From positions 1 through 38,742 of the IMG/VR virus record IMGVR_UViG_3300036804_000066: a DNA stretch of 38,742 nt. One strand, 5' to 3'. The DNA comes from a virus. The translations under genes and the position numbers were made by a program. The notes below the pieces were generated by a model. It was given only the letters and a program-made list of their open reading frames with translations, ran no database searches and was not told the DNA's origin. Shown in pieces: positions 19,367-26,283 of this stretch. Positions within the stretch are counted from its first letter, which is position 1. The number at the start of each line of letters is the position of its first letter.

Positions 19367-19861
19367 ATGGCAGGTATGGAAGTCCTCGGTCGTAACGCCA
19401 ACGTCATCCCCGTCGCTTCGGGGCAGCCCTTCAAGATGCGTGAGGCAAGTTCGGCACTCGTCGTCGTGACCGGGACGACAACAACTTCGGTCTCGATTTC
19501 GGAGGCTGCTGGTTTCGCCGGTACGCCGCAGAGCCTGGCTTGCATCAAGAACATCTACTGGTCTTCAGCCAGCAACGGAACAGCAGCCTGGAACAAGGTT
19601 ACGTTTGTTCCTGGTGTGGTCGTCGCCGGAGTTTACCCGACCGGGATTCCGTCTCAGACATTCCTGTTCAGTGCCCTGAACACCTTCACCGGCGGAGTGG
19701 CTGCGATGGTGGCATTCACGTTGTTCACGGCAGAGCTATCAGACCCGTTCAACTACCTCATCGTCACCATGGGCGGCGCGGGCGGCGTGGTTTGCTCGGT
19801 CATCCTGTCCGATCTCGTTCATCAGCGTGGCCCGGCCAACATGGCAGTTCTGGCGGCCTGA
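19367..19861 (+). CDS. Probable head decoration or minor structural protein (164 aa)
   Basis: A 164-residue protein with AAGGAGGAAGT before ATG 19367. It is rich in Gly, Ala, Thr, Ser and Val with few charges, a pattern common for phage capsid cement or fibre proteins. No specific motif is recognised. It is followed by a second protein with similar composition (19863-20339), so the two may form a pair of decoration proteins. A hydrophobic stretch FSALNTFTGGVAAMVAFTLF is more likely a beta core than a membrane helix. Confidence 0.6.
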   Translation: MAGMEVLGRNANVIPVASGQPFKMREASSALVVVTGTTTTSVSISEAAGFAGTPQSLACIKNIYWSSASNGTAAWNKVTFVPGVVVAGVYPTGIPSQTFLFSALNTFTGGVAAMVAFTLFTAELSDPFNYLIVTMGGAGGVVCSVILSDLVHQRGPANMAVLAA

Positions 19862-19862
19862 C

Positions 19863-20339
19863 ATGACAGCCAAATATGCACTCCGGGCCGTGGATATGCC
19901 GCATGGCTACGCCGACCCGGGAGTAACTCAAGTCAGCGTCGGGAAGGCGCTTCCACAGGGAAACACGATCAGCTTGTTCACGGTCGTTGGTACGATTCAG
20001 TGTGACCTGAACGGTGTTGTCAGTACCCTGTTCGGTGCGACGACGAAGCTGTCGATCGGCGTCACTGGTGCTTCGGGTGCGATCGCTTCCGTTCCGGCGG
20101 CTGGGACGATCGGGGCTGTAGGTGGTGTCATTTCTATGCCGCAGTCTCTAGGGGGTGTACTTCCGGCTTACATCAATGCTAGTGGTCATCCTGCTTCATT
20201 GTACATGATGGAGATTTCGAATACCGTCATTACCTTGACTGCTGACACCTCAACAACCGGCAATATCACCTGGATCATGAACTGGGTGCCCCTGGCTACT
20301 GCGGCCAACTCACCTGGTGCTAGCGTCACTACCAACTAG
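19863..20339 (+). CDS. Probable structural or decoration protein (158 aa)
   Basis: A 158-residue, Gly/Ala/Thr/Ser-rich protein starting MTAKYALRAVDMPHGYADPG, one base after the previous stop. It has long, weakly charged beta-prone segments (SIGVTGASGAIASVPAAGT, NTVITLTADTSTTGNITWIM). These features suggest a virion surface protein. There is no sequence match that I recognise. Confidence 0.6.
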   Translation: MTAKYALRAVDMPHGYADPGVTQVSVGKALPQGNTISLFTVVGTIQCDLNGVVSTLFGATTKLSIGVTGASGAIASVPAAGTIGAVGGVISMPQSLGGVLPAYINASGHPASLYMMEISNTVITLTADTSTTGNITWIMNWVPLATAANSPGASVTTN

Positions 20340-20347
20340 GAGGCGTC

Positions 20348-20482
20348 ATGGCTAAGATCGCAAGCGGTGATGGGCCGAGCAGTGCCGACGTTGTAAAGGA
20401 AGTAACACTTCTAATTCAGCAAGGCAAGGTCAAGCCCGGAACCAATAAGCTTCACGAGTGGACAGTATGGAAGGTGTCCTGA
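20348..20482 (+). CDS. Small basic hypothetical protein (44 aa)
   Basis: A 44-codon gene with AGGAGG nine bases upstream. The product begins MAKIASGDGPSSADVVKEVT and is basic, with a helix (VVKEVTLLIQQGKV) and a KPGTNKLHEWTVWKV tail. The short length and clean ribosome site suggest a real gene. Its stop forms TGATG with the next start. Small proteins with this layout are common between the capsid and connector genes of actinophages. Confidence 0.55.
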   Translation: MAKIASGDGPSSADVVKEVTLLIQQGKVKPGTNKLHEWTVWKVS

Positions 20483-20865
20483 TGTTCTGGGACTGCCCGA
20501 AGTGCGGGACCAAGGAGCTGTACCCGGACATCCAGACATGTCCGGTGTGCGGGACATCTCAACCCTCGAACGTGCCTGCGGCCCCTGCGGGACAACCGGA
20601 AGCTAAGGATACGACGTCATCCTCGGCCTCCGTGGTAACCGATGATAGCGGGTCGCAGGCACCCAAATCAACTACCGGATCAACCACCGACACAACTTCC
20701 AAGTCAGGAGGAAAGTTATGGGTCGAATCAACGAGTCCGGCCCTAGCGTCGATGCTGCTGACGAGGCAAGGCCGTCAAGCCCTCCGCCGAAGTCTGCGGC
20801 CAAGGAAGATCATGTCGCCTACGCAATTCGTATGGACATGGATCGGGCGCTTGCCGAGACCTTGA
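20482..20865 (+). CDS. Zinc-ribbon protein with Ser/Thr-rich tail (127 aa)
   Basis: A 127-residue frame from ATG 20482 (TGATG with the previous stop, GGAAGG upstream). Residues 1-30 carry CPKCGTKELYPDIQTCPVCG, a textbook zinc ribbon. After it comes a low-complexity Ser/Thr/Asp segment. Past residue 78 the frame runs through the start of the 20718 gene for another 49 codons (KLWVESTSPAL onward). One base change (G20721 to A) would stop it exactly at that ATG, so the last 49 codons may not be ancestral coding sequence. Confidence 0.6.
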   Translation: MFWDCPKCGTKELYPDIQTCPVCGTSQPSNVPAAPAGQPEAKDTTSSSASVVTDDSGSQAPKSTTGSTTDTTSKSGGKLWVESTSPALASMLLTRQGRQALRRSLRPRKIMSPTQFVWTWIGRLPRP

Positions 20866-21182
20866 CCAAGGAACAGCTCATCGAGTGGCACTCAGGATCA
20901 GGAGGTGTATCATCAGCTGGTACCAGCTCCTCGACATCAGAAAGCAAGCAAGACAAGAGTGGTCCTTCTACTGGGACCGACCCCCAGTCGCCTGTCCCCG
21001 ATGCGGAGAACCTCTCAGACAAGGACCCACAAGCCAGGCAAGCCTCCTCTTCTGCCTCTATGACGGGTGGCAGTGGCCACGCGACTTCATCCGTCCGCCA
21101 GAGCCAATCGGACTCTTCGGAGGGATCAGCTCAAGCGAAGGAAGCTACTCCGGGCCAACCATCTGACCCAAAAGCGACGTAG
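20718..21182 (+). CDS. Hypothetical protein with unusual Ser/Thr-rich extension (154 aa)
   Basis: A 154-residue frame with AGGAGGAAAGTT before ATG 20718. The first 63 residues, with KEDHVAYAIRMDMDRALAET then LTKEQLIEW, look like a small phage protein. The following ~90 residues are Ser/Thr/Asp/Gln-rich with no structure and coincide with the 20909-21166 gene in another frame. A single G at 20911 (now C) would end this frame at TGA 20910-20912. The extension is therefore suspected to be the result of a point mutation or a sequence error. Confidence 0.6.
   Translation: MGRINESGPSVDAADEARPSSPPPKSAAKEDHVAYAIRMDMDRALAETLTKEQLIEWHSGSGGVSSAGTSSSTSESKQDKSGPSTGTDPQSPVPDAENLSDKDPQARQASSSASMTGGSGHATSSVRQSQSDSSEGSAQAKEATPGQPSDPKAT
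20909..21166 (+). CDS. Zinc-ribbon small structural-region protein, start codon altered (85 aa)
   Basis: The frame contains SWYQLLDIRKQARQEWSFYW, ACPRCGEPL and LLFCLYDGWQWPRDFIRPP, which I recognise as the conserved core of a small actinophage protein from the capsid-connector region. The Cys pair with a later Cys gives a zinc-ribbon look. AGGAGGTG (20900-20907) is a perfect ribosome site, but the codon after it is ATC (20909), not ATG. An in-frame GTG at 20885 lies before that site. C20911 to G would restore ATG and the expected ATGA overlap. Either a non-standard start, the GTG, or a mutated start applies. Confidence 0.55.
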   Translation: MISWYQLLDIRKQARQEWSFYWDRPPVACPRCGEPLRQGPTSQASLLFCLYDGWQWPRDFIRPPEPIGLFGGISSSEGSYSGPTI

Positions 21183-21298
21183 CCGGGTATAGCGAGGCTA
21201 GTCCGGCTGCTGGAGGATTCCTTACTGGACTCTAGGTACAACTAAATAAGCCATTCCCACCGGATAAGTACCGGACGCCAAGACAGCAAGGGACAGGA

Positions 21299-22417
21299 AT
21301 GTCAACCCTCTATCTCCCAGCGTACTGCACACGGGAGCAGGTTCGTCGTGCTCTCGATGTAAAGCAGGCAGCTTACAACAACGTGAACGTTGACCGTGCC
21401 CTCATGGCAGGCGTTGACGCGGTAGAGGAACTGACGCAGCGTAAGTTCTTCGTGAACAATACAACGCGTCAGTTTGACTGGCCGAATTATCAGTATGCGT
21501 ATCCTTGGCGACTTTGGCTCGACCAGCATGAGATGGCTGGGCAGCCCACTCTTGTCACCACCGGCAGTCTTTTGCCGTCGCCGATTGTCATTCCGCCCGG
21601 CAACTACATCATGCGCCCGGTAAACGACGGGCCACCGTTTACATTGCTGGAATTGCGCCGCGACAAGAACTCGGCTTTTGGATACAACGACACGCCGCAG
21701 CTTGATATAGCCATAACAGGTCCGTTCGGATACTGGGCAAAGACAAGGCAGACTAGCTGTCTTTTTACCTCAGCTGTCGGAGCTACAGACGCAACCGTAG
21801 CGGTTAGCGACGGGATATCTGTTGGCGTCGGAGACATTCTGATCGCTGACTCTGAGAGCATGGTTGTTGTTGACTCTGCATATTCTGATACTGGTATCAC
21901 ATTCAGTGGTTTGTCAACTCCCCAGGCTTCTGATAACCAGGTGGGAGTCCCTGACGGAACAAAATTCACTAGTGGGGAAGCTCTTCAGATTGACTCTGAA
22001 TGGATTCTCGTTCTTAGCGTTCAGGGTAACACTCTTAATGTGAAGCGGGCATATGACGGCTCTGTGCTGACGTCGCACACTGGGGGTACCATATGGGCTA
22101 GGCGCGTGCTTAGCGTGCTACGCGGCCAGCTAGGCACCACGGCAGCAACGCACAGCACCAGCGTGGTTCTGTCGATCAACGCAGTGCCCGGCTTGATACA
22201 GGAGCTCGCGCTTGCTGAAGCTATTGTCTGGATTACCCAGGAGCCGAGTGCCTTCTCGTTTGGCATGCTCAGTACATTGTCTAGCTCTGCGAACGTTGTC
22301 GGGGGTACCGGCCATGGTCAGCAGCGTGAGCCTACGCCTGGTCTCGGACTATATGACATCCGCCAGATGACCATGAATAGCAAGTACACTCGCAAGGCAA
22401 GGACGCGGGTGATCTAA
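21299..22417 (+). CDS. Head-tail connector with inserted beta domain
   Basis: A 372-residue protein. The N-terminal ~60 residues (YCTREQVRRALDVKQAAYNN, then VDAVEELTQRKFF) and the C-terminus (LIQELALAEAIVWITQEPSA, GLYDIRQMTM) match the helical fold of gp6-type head-tail adaptors. Between them (about 155-290) lies a beta-rich insert of repeated units: GVGDILIADSESMVV, GEALQIDSEWILVLSVQGNT and RGQLGTTAATHS. Similar units occur in phage tail-hub proteins. It would join the portal ring to the tail. The start is ATG 21299 with GGGACAGGA before it. Confidence 0.75.
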   Translation: MSTLYLPAYCTREQVRRALDVKQAAYNNVNVDRALMAGVDAVEELTQRKFFVNNTTRQFDWPNYQYAYPWRLWLDQHEMAGQPTLVTTGSLLPSPIVIPPGNYIMRPVNDGPPFTLLELRRDKNSAFGYNDTPQLDIAITGPFGYWAKTRQTSCLFTSAVGATDATVAVSDGISVGVGDILIADSESMVVVDSAYSDTGITFSGLSTPQASDNQVGVPDGTKFTSGEALQIDSEWILVLSVQGNTLNVKRAYDGSVLTSHTGGTIWARRVLSVLRGQLGTTAATHSTSVVLSINAVPGLIQELALAEAIVWITQEPSAFSFGMLSTLSSSANVVGGTGHGQQREPTPGLGLYDIRQMTMNSKYTRKARTRVI

Positions 22418-22782
22418 TGAAAAAAGTATTCTGGCTTATACCAGTCGGACTGATATTTCTTACGGTGTGGTACTATCATCAGTGGCAGCACTGGATTGCA
22501 TATGCGACTGGGAGTTACAACACTCAAGGTACTGCTCACAACTATAACGCTTTCTCTGGATCATTTTCGGACGTGGGAGAGGTCACTCTTCTTTTCAGTG
22601 TAATCACAGCCTTTACCCTTATCTGGCGATCACACACCTGCAATGCGAAGTGGTGGTGCTGGAGACATCCGCATCACACACTAGATGGGACGCCATATAA
22701 GTTCTGTTCTGTGCATCATCCTGATGACGTACCCACAGTTAAGGAAGCGCTAGCAACGGCTGGAGGATCGAATGGGAATTGA
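22417..22782 (+). CDS. Membrane protein with Cys/His C-terminal motif (121 aa)
   Basis: A 121-residue protein with two membrane helices (about residues 4-20 and 53-70) and a C-terminal zinc-like motif: C75, C81 with WRHPHH, then GTPYKFC (C97) and HH at 100-101. The combination is familiar in actinophages as a small membrane protein next to the connectors, without known function. It begins at TAATG overlapping the connector stop. A role at the host membrane during adsorption or assembly can only be guessed. Confidence 0.65.
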   Translation: MKKVFWLIPVGLIFLTVWYYHQWQHWIAYATGSYNTQGTAHNYNAFSGSFSDVGEVTLLFSVITAFTLIWRSHTCNAKWWCWRHPHHTLDGTPYKFCSVHHPDDVPTVKEALATAGGSNGN

Positions 22783-23239
22783 AATAACTGTTAACGCTAG
22801 CGGCCCGGTATTCGATGGTATGGCTGAGATGGAGGTAGAGCGATATGCCAGACATGTCGAAGACGTACTGGGAGAAGACGGCCAGGCAAGAATTCGAGCT
22901 TACCTTCCTACCCAGTATATGTATCTCGGTCACTCAGGGGGTGATCCTCGTCACAATCCTGTTCCTCCCAATGCAGGTGCTCTCGCAGCCAGTGTCATCC
23001 CCGAGAGGCAAGTTGCCGACAGAGTAGTAATTCGTGGAGACCGGGTTACCTACGGGGCCTGGATAGAAGGTATTGACGACAAGAATTTTGTTACAAACCC
23101 AGAGAGACTGGAGAGAGGTCTCTCTGGGCGTTTCCCAGGTTACCATACATTCCGTATTATAACTCAGACCCTTAACGACGAGGCAGAAGCTATAGCGCTT
23201 CGCGAGCTTCCGCCGTATCTACATGCAATGAACTCTTAG
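22772..23239 (+). CDS. Neck / tail completion protein, HK97 gp10-like (155 aa)
   Basis: A 155-residue protein starting MGIEITVNASGPVFDGMAEM with TGGAGGATCGA before the ATG. The pattern is a helix near the N-terminus, then GHSGGDPRHNPVPPNAGALA, then a beta-region with GAWIEGIDDKNFVTNPERL, with FPGYHTFRIITQTLNDEAEA closing the protein. This is the usual layout of the HK97 gp10-like neck proteins found between the adaptor and tail terminator. It overlaps the previous gene by 11 bases. Role from position and pattern. Confidence 0.65.
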   Translation: MGIEITVNASGPVFDGMAEMEVERYARHVEDVLGEDGQARIRAYLPTQYMYLGHSGGDPRHNPVPPNAGALAASVIPERQVADRVVIRGDRVTYGAWIEGIDDKNFVTNPERLERGLSGRFPGYHTFRIITQTLNDEAEAIALRELPPYLHAMNS

Positions 23240-23247
23240 GAGGAACA

Positions 23248-23523
23248 ATGGAACTGAAGTGTCTGTCGTGCATCGTCCAGCAGATGCAGTTCGCTGTCCA
23301 GCAAGCTCTGGGTAATCACCAGGGTGAGGAGCTTCCAGTAGTCAATGACGCCATCACGCTTGCTCCTGCCTGGCAGCAGAAAATGGTCGGTATGCAGATG
23401 GTCATGGCGTGCATTTCTGTACCTGTCTGTGGTACGCACCTCGAGGTTGCTGAAGTTCCTCCGGAGCAGCAGGCTCTTCTGGGCGGCAAGCTTCTAGCTG
23501 GAAGAATTGATGGGATTGAATAA
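23248..23523 (+). CDS. Conserved small phage protein (91 aa)
   Basis: A 91-residue protein, MELKCLSCIVQQMQFAVQQA at the N-terminus, with AGGAGGAACA before the ATG. It has CxxC at 5-8 and a second pair of Cys in VMACISVPVCGTHLEV (residues 53-68), so four Cys could bind one zinc. The sequence is of a type I have seen as an uncharacterised protein in Streptomyces-type phages between neck and tail-terminator genes. Its function is not known. Confidence 0.6.
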   Translation: MELKCLSCIVQQMQFAVQQALGNHQGEELPVVNDAITLAPAWQQKMVGMQMVMACISVPVCGTHLEVAEVPPEQQALLGGKLLAGRIDGIE

Positions 23524-23992
23524 TTTCAATGACGCGGCTGTCAATGCCGTGTTCGACAGAATTGTCAGCTACTCGCTGGCTAGTGGTCGGTTTGACCATG
23601 TGAATCAGCATGAGCCGAAGAACGCGCCTGGTGGCGGATTGTCTGCTTCTATATGGATTCAGGCTATTAGACCGCTAGGAAAGACTAGTGGCTTGTCAGC
23701 TACTAGCGGGCTTTTGTTGTTGAATCATAGAATTTACACAAGTTTTCGTTCGCAACCGTACGACATGATTGATCCGAGTGTAACTGCTGCTACATGTGAT
23801 CTTATGGGAGCACTTTCTGGTGACTTTGAACTTGGCGGCATAGCTGGCGTGCGAGCTGTTGATTTGCTTGGAATGTCTGGTACAGCTTTGAACGCTACTT
23901 CTGGCTATGTTGAGATTGACCGCAATATATACCGAGTTATGACGACTATAATTCCGATAATAATCAACGACATGTTCAGCATGGCTGCGTAG
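23510..23992 (+). CDS. Tail terminator-like protein (160 aa)
   Basis: A 160-residue protein from ATG 23510 (GGAAG upstream; an in-frame TTG at 23507 is less likely), overlapping the previous gene by 14 bases. DAAVNAVFDRIVSYSLASGR is the long N-terminal helix, and SASIWIQAIRPLGKTSG, LNHRIYTSF and YVEIDRNIYRVMTTIIPIII are alternating strands. This fits the tail terminator (gpU-like) that caps the tail tube and joins it to the head. It immediately precedes the tail tube genes. Confidence 0.6.
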   Translation: MGLNNFNDAAVNAVFDRIVSYSLASGRFDHVNQHEPKNAPGGGLSASIWIQAIRPLGKTSGLSATSGLLLLNHRIYTSFRSQPYDMIDPSVTAATCDLMGALSGDFELGGIAGVRAVDLLGMSGTALNATSGYVEIDRNIYRVMTTIIPIIINDMFSMAA

Positions 23993-24000
23993 GAGGAGAT

Positions 24001-25167
24001 ATGGCGGCAAAGACTACTGGCCTAGGAGATGGCTTCTTGGTCAACGGATACGACTTGTCAGGTAACGTTTCGTCACTGGACAAGATCAGTGCCCCGATCA
24101 CGCTGATCGACGTGACGACCCTGAACAGGTTTGCGCACGAGCGAATTGCTGCTCTCCGTGACGGAGCTATGAGTTTCACTACGCAGTTCTTGCGTACGAA
24201 CCTCGGGGTTACCGTCACTACCCCTGGCGTCCCGGCTTCTGGCACTCCTCTTGTGAGTACGTATACCTGGCCGGTGTACGTGACGATCACTGGCGGCACG
24301 ATGTCAGCTGTCGTGATTAATGGTGCGACAGTAGGTTCAGGAGCTGGTAACTATGTGATTCCTGCTCAAGGTACCATCACTCTTACATACACTGTCGCTC
24401 CGACTTGGGCATGGAGTTTCACTCCTCCGGTACCGGCATCTACCGTGGCATTCCAGAATATATTCAACTGGGATGTGGCTGTAACGATAACAGGCGGCAC
24501 CATGTCCAACGTCGTGATTAACGGGGTGTCTGTCGGTACAGGAGCCGGTACGTACATTCTACCGCAGCAGCAGTACATAACGCTCACATACTCTGCCGCC
24601 CCTACTTGGGTCTGGAATACTCTCGGGGCTGAGCATGATGTTCTGAAAGCCCTGTACGCAATCGCTCCGGCTGTTGTTCCTGCGACATATCTCAGGGGGC
24701 AGTTGCTAGGCAATCCGGCCGCGTGCATTAGTGCAAGGCAGACAGACTACGACCCGACGCGTGCCAATGAAGGTTCTATCACTTTCAAGGTAGACTTGAT
24801 CGGCAATCAGTTCGGACTGGAGTGGGGTGTCCAGGTAACTAACGGTCAGAGGACTGACGTTGCTGCTACAATCGGAACATTCTTTGATCAGGGGGCACCT
24901 GTCACGACAATATTCGGGTGCCAGGCTTATCTTCAGCTTCTGGGATTTATCGGCACGTCGGTGGATGTCTCTATCACGCATTGCGCCACGTCGGGCGGTA
25001 CGTATACATCTCTAGTAGATTTCGGTGCACAGAATGCTGTCGGGGGATTCCGTCAGGCTATGGTCGGATCAGTTAACGAATTCGTCAAGGTCGTTACGAC
25101 AGGCACATTCACGTATGCAAGATTCAACGTAGTGCTTGTCCGCAATCAGGTTCAGGTGAACTTCTAA
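24001..25167 (+). CDS. Tail tube-like protein with duplicated beta domain (388 aa)
   Basis: A 388-residue protein with AGGAGGAGAT before the ATG. The start (GLGDGFLVNGYDLSGNVSSL, with LNRFAHERIAAL) parallels the protein at 25657 (VNKFANERILAL), so both are tail tube relatives. Inserted after residue 85 are two copies of a beta unit (about 87-139 and 153-206), each with VTITGGTMS, VVING, G-AG-Y and APTW-W. These would stick out from the tube surface as Ig-like decorations. The C-terminal ~180 residues have AYLQLLGFIGTSVDVSITHC and further strands. Confidence 0.75.
   Translation: MAAKTTGLGDGFLVNGYDLSGNVSSLDKISAPITLIDVTTLNRFAHERIAALRDGAMSFTTQFLRTNLGVTVTTPGVPASGTPLVSTYTWPVYVTITGGTMSAVVINGATVGSGAGNYVIPAQGTITLTYTVAPTWAWSFTPPVPASTVAFQNIFNWDVAVTITGGTMSNVVINGVSVGTGAGTYILPQQQYITLTYSAAPTWVWNTLGAEHDVLKALYAIAPAVVPATYLRGQLLGNPAACISARQTDYDPTRANEGSITFKVDLIGNQFGLEWGVQVTNGQRTDVAATIGTFFDQGAPVTTIFGCQAYLQLLGFIGTSVDVSITHCATSGGTYTSLVDFGAQNAVGGFRQAMVGSVNEFVKVVTTGTFTYARFNVVLVRNQVQVNF
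24259..24620 (+). repeat. Duplicated ~53-residue beta unit in the tail tube-like gene
   Basis: Two units, 24259-24417 and 24457-24618, encode VTITGGTMS-x-VVING-x-(SG)-AG-x-Y and end with APTW-x-W. DNA is similar too, for example ACTGGCGGCACGATGTCAGC against ACAGGCGGCACCATGTCCAA. This is a recent internal duplication. Confidence 0.75.
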
Positions 25168-25655
25168 TGTCTAGGATTCCAAACATGCTGCAAGGTTCTT
25201 TCGATCAGAGCAGGGGTCGAATTCAACCGCTCATGATGCCGAGGGCTTATAAAACATACTCGATCAGTGCCCCTATGCGTACCCACTGGCGCTCGGCTAG
25301 CTGCGAGGAATACGAGTGTGACGATTTCCTCAAGGGGTTTATCACGACAGTGGATATGACGACTGATCTAGGCCAGAAGCAGTTTCATTATCTGAGCCAC
25401 GACCGTACTCGGACATACCGTATGGAGCAGCTGAACATATATGTTGTTCAGTTTATTTACGGACCAGGCAATCGATGCTTCAGGTCTGACGAACACAGAA
25501 TTCCTACAGGGCGTCCTGCGCGTTACCTTGTTGTAGGCGGAGACTGGCGTGGTAACCCAGAGCGCTCAGGCAGGATTCACAGGTGTGCAGAGGATTGGGT
25601 AGACGACAACGCAAATCATCTCATCAAACTGCAAGATGTAATCAAGAGAGGTTAA
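25167..25655 (+). CDS. Conserved tail-region hypothetical protein (162 aa)
   Basis: A 162-residue protein starting MSRIPNMLQGSFDQSRGRIQ with TAATG overlap to the previous stop. It is rich in aromatic and charged residues (YKTYSISAPMRTHWRSASCE, THRT, EQLNIYVVQFIYGPGNRCF, RYLVVGGDWRGNP). It recalls an uncharacterised family found between tail tube genes in actinophages. The conserved GGDWRGN and FIYGPG suggest a small globular protein. Function unknown. Confidence 0.6.
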   Translation: MSRIPNMLQGSFDQSRGRIQPLMMPRAYKTYSISAPMRTHWRSASCEEYECDDFLKGFITTVDMTTDLGQKQFHYLSHDRTRTYRMEQLNIYVVQFIYGPGNRCFRSDEHRIPTGRPARYLVVGGDWRGNPERSGRIHRCAEDWVDDNANHLIKLQDVIKRG

Positions 25656-25656
25656 C

Positions 25657-26100
25657 ATGGCTAAGACCAGCGGACTCGGCGGCGTGGTTGGCGTGTCGAC
25701 AGCAGCTGTCGGCATCGGAACTCCGAACGACATCTCAGTAGACGTCACGAACTGGAGCTTCACGACACCTCGTGCAACCCAGGACGTTACCGGCGTCAAC
25801 AAGTTTGCGAACGAGCGCATCCTGGCTCTCGCTGACTTCACCATCACCATGAACGGCGCATTCGATCCTGCGGCGAACCTAGAGCACGCCGTGTTCTCGA
25901 CGGTACCGTCGTCGACAGCACCGAGGACGTGTCTCGTCTGCCCGATCAGCAACGGGTCTACGGTGACGGTGCCGGTGTCGCCGTACTTCCAGGTGAACGT
26001 GATCCTGACCGACTATCAGATCACACGAGACAATACCGGCGCTATCACGTATCAGGTGCCGGGCAGTATCTATGACGGCAACAACGTTCAGTGGTTCTGA
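25657..26100 (+). CDS. Major tail tube protein (probable, 147 aa)
   Basis: A 147-residue protein that begins MAKTSGLGGVVGVSTAAVGI and contains ISVDVTNWSFTTPRA, VNKFANERILALADFTITMN and YQVNVILTDYQITRDNTGA-like strands. It directly precedes the assembly chaperone, where the main tube protein normally lies. Compared with the 388-residue relative at 24001 it lacks the beta insertions. The hexameric stack forms the tail tube. Its 3' end overlaps the opposite-strand gene 26088-26213 by 13 bases. Confidence 0.75.
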   Translation: MAKTSGLGGVVGVSTAAVGIGTPNDISVDVTNWSFTTPRATQDVTGVNKFANERILALADFTITMNGAFDPAANLEHAVFSTVPSSTAPRTCLVCPISNGSTVTVPVSPYFQVNVILTDYQITRDNTGAITYQVPGSIYDGNNVQWF

Positions 26101-26213
26101 CGACGACGACGCCGAAGGTACTGAATACCAAGCGTTATCAATGCGCCCGGTACTACAAAAAATACTGCTAGTATAGCGGTTCCGATCAAGATGTGGAATA
26201 GTTCTAGCAACAT
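26088..26213 (-). CDS. Antisense small membrane protein with poly-Arg tail (41 aa), moron-like
   Basis: A 41-codon gene runs against the late operon. On the minus strand, ATG 26213 has AGGAGG six bases upstream, better than most late genes. The product is a short N-terminus (MLLELFH), a hydrophobic helix (ILIGTAILAVFFVVPGALIT, residues 8-27) and a tail with five consecutive Arg (residues 34-38) ending QNH. This is a single-span, Arg-anchored membrane protein. A TATACT box lies upstream (26238-26243). It ends inside the tail tube gene. Its location and own promoter suggest a moron, for example a superinfection-exclusion protein; that role is a guess. Confidence 0.7.
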   Translation of the reverse strand: MLLELFHILIGTAILAVFFVVPGALITLGIQYLRRRRRQNH

Positions 26214-26237
26214 GCCAGCCTCCTAGGTTTAGGGCCA

Positions 26238-26264
26238 AGTATACCTTATGCCAAGGGATCACAA
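26238..26264 (-). promoter_or_regulatory. Candidate promoter for the antisense gene
   Basis: On the minus strand TATACT (26238-26243) is the same -10 box as at 913-918. The best -35 is TTGTGA (26259-26264) at 15 bases, or TTTGTG at 16, so it is weak there. The transcription start would be near 26231, about 18 bases before the ATG, leaving room for AGGAGG. Confidence 0.35.
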
Positions 26265-26283
26265 ACATAGAAAGGGGAAGGCA

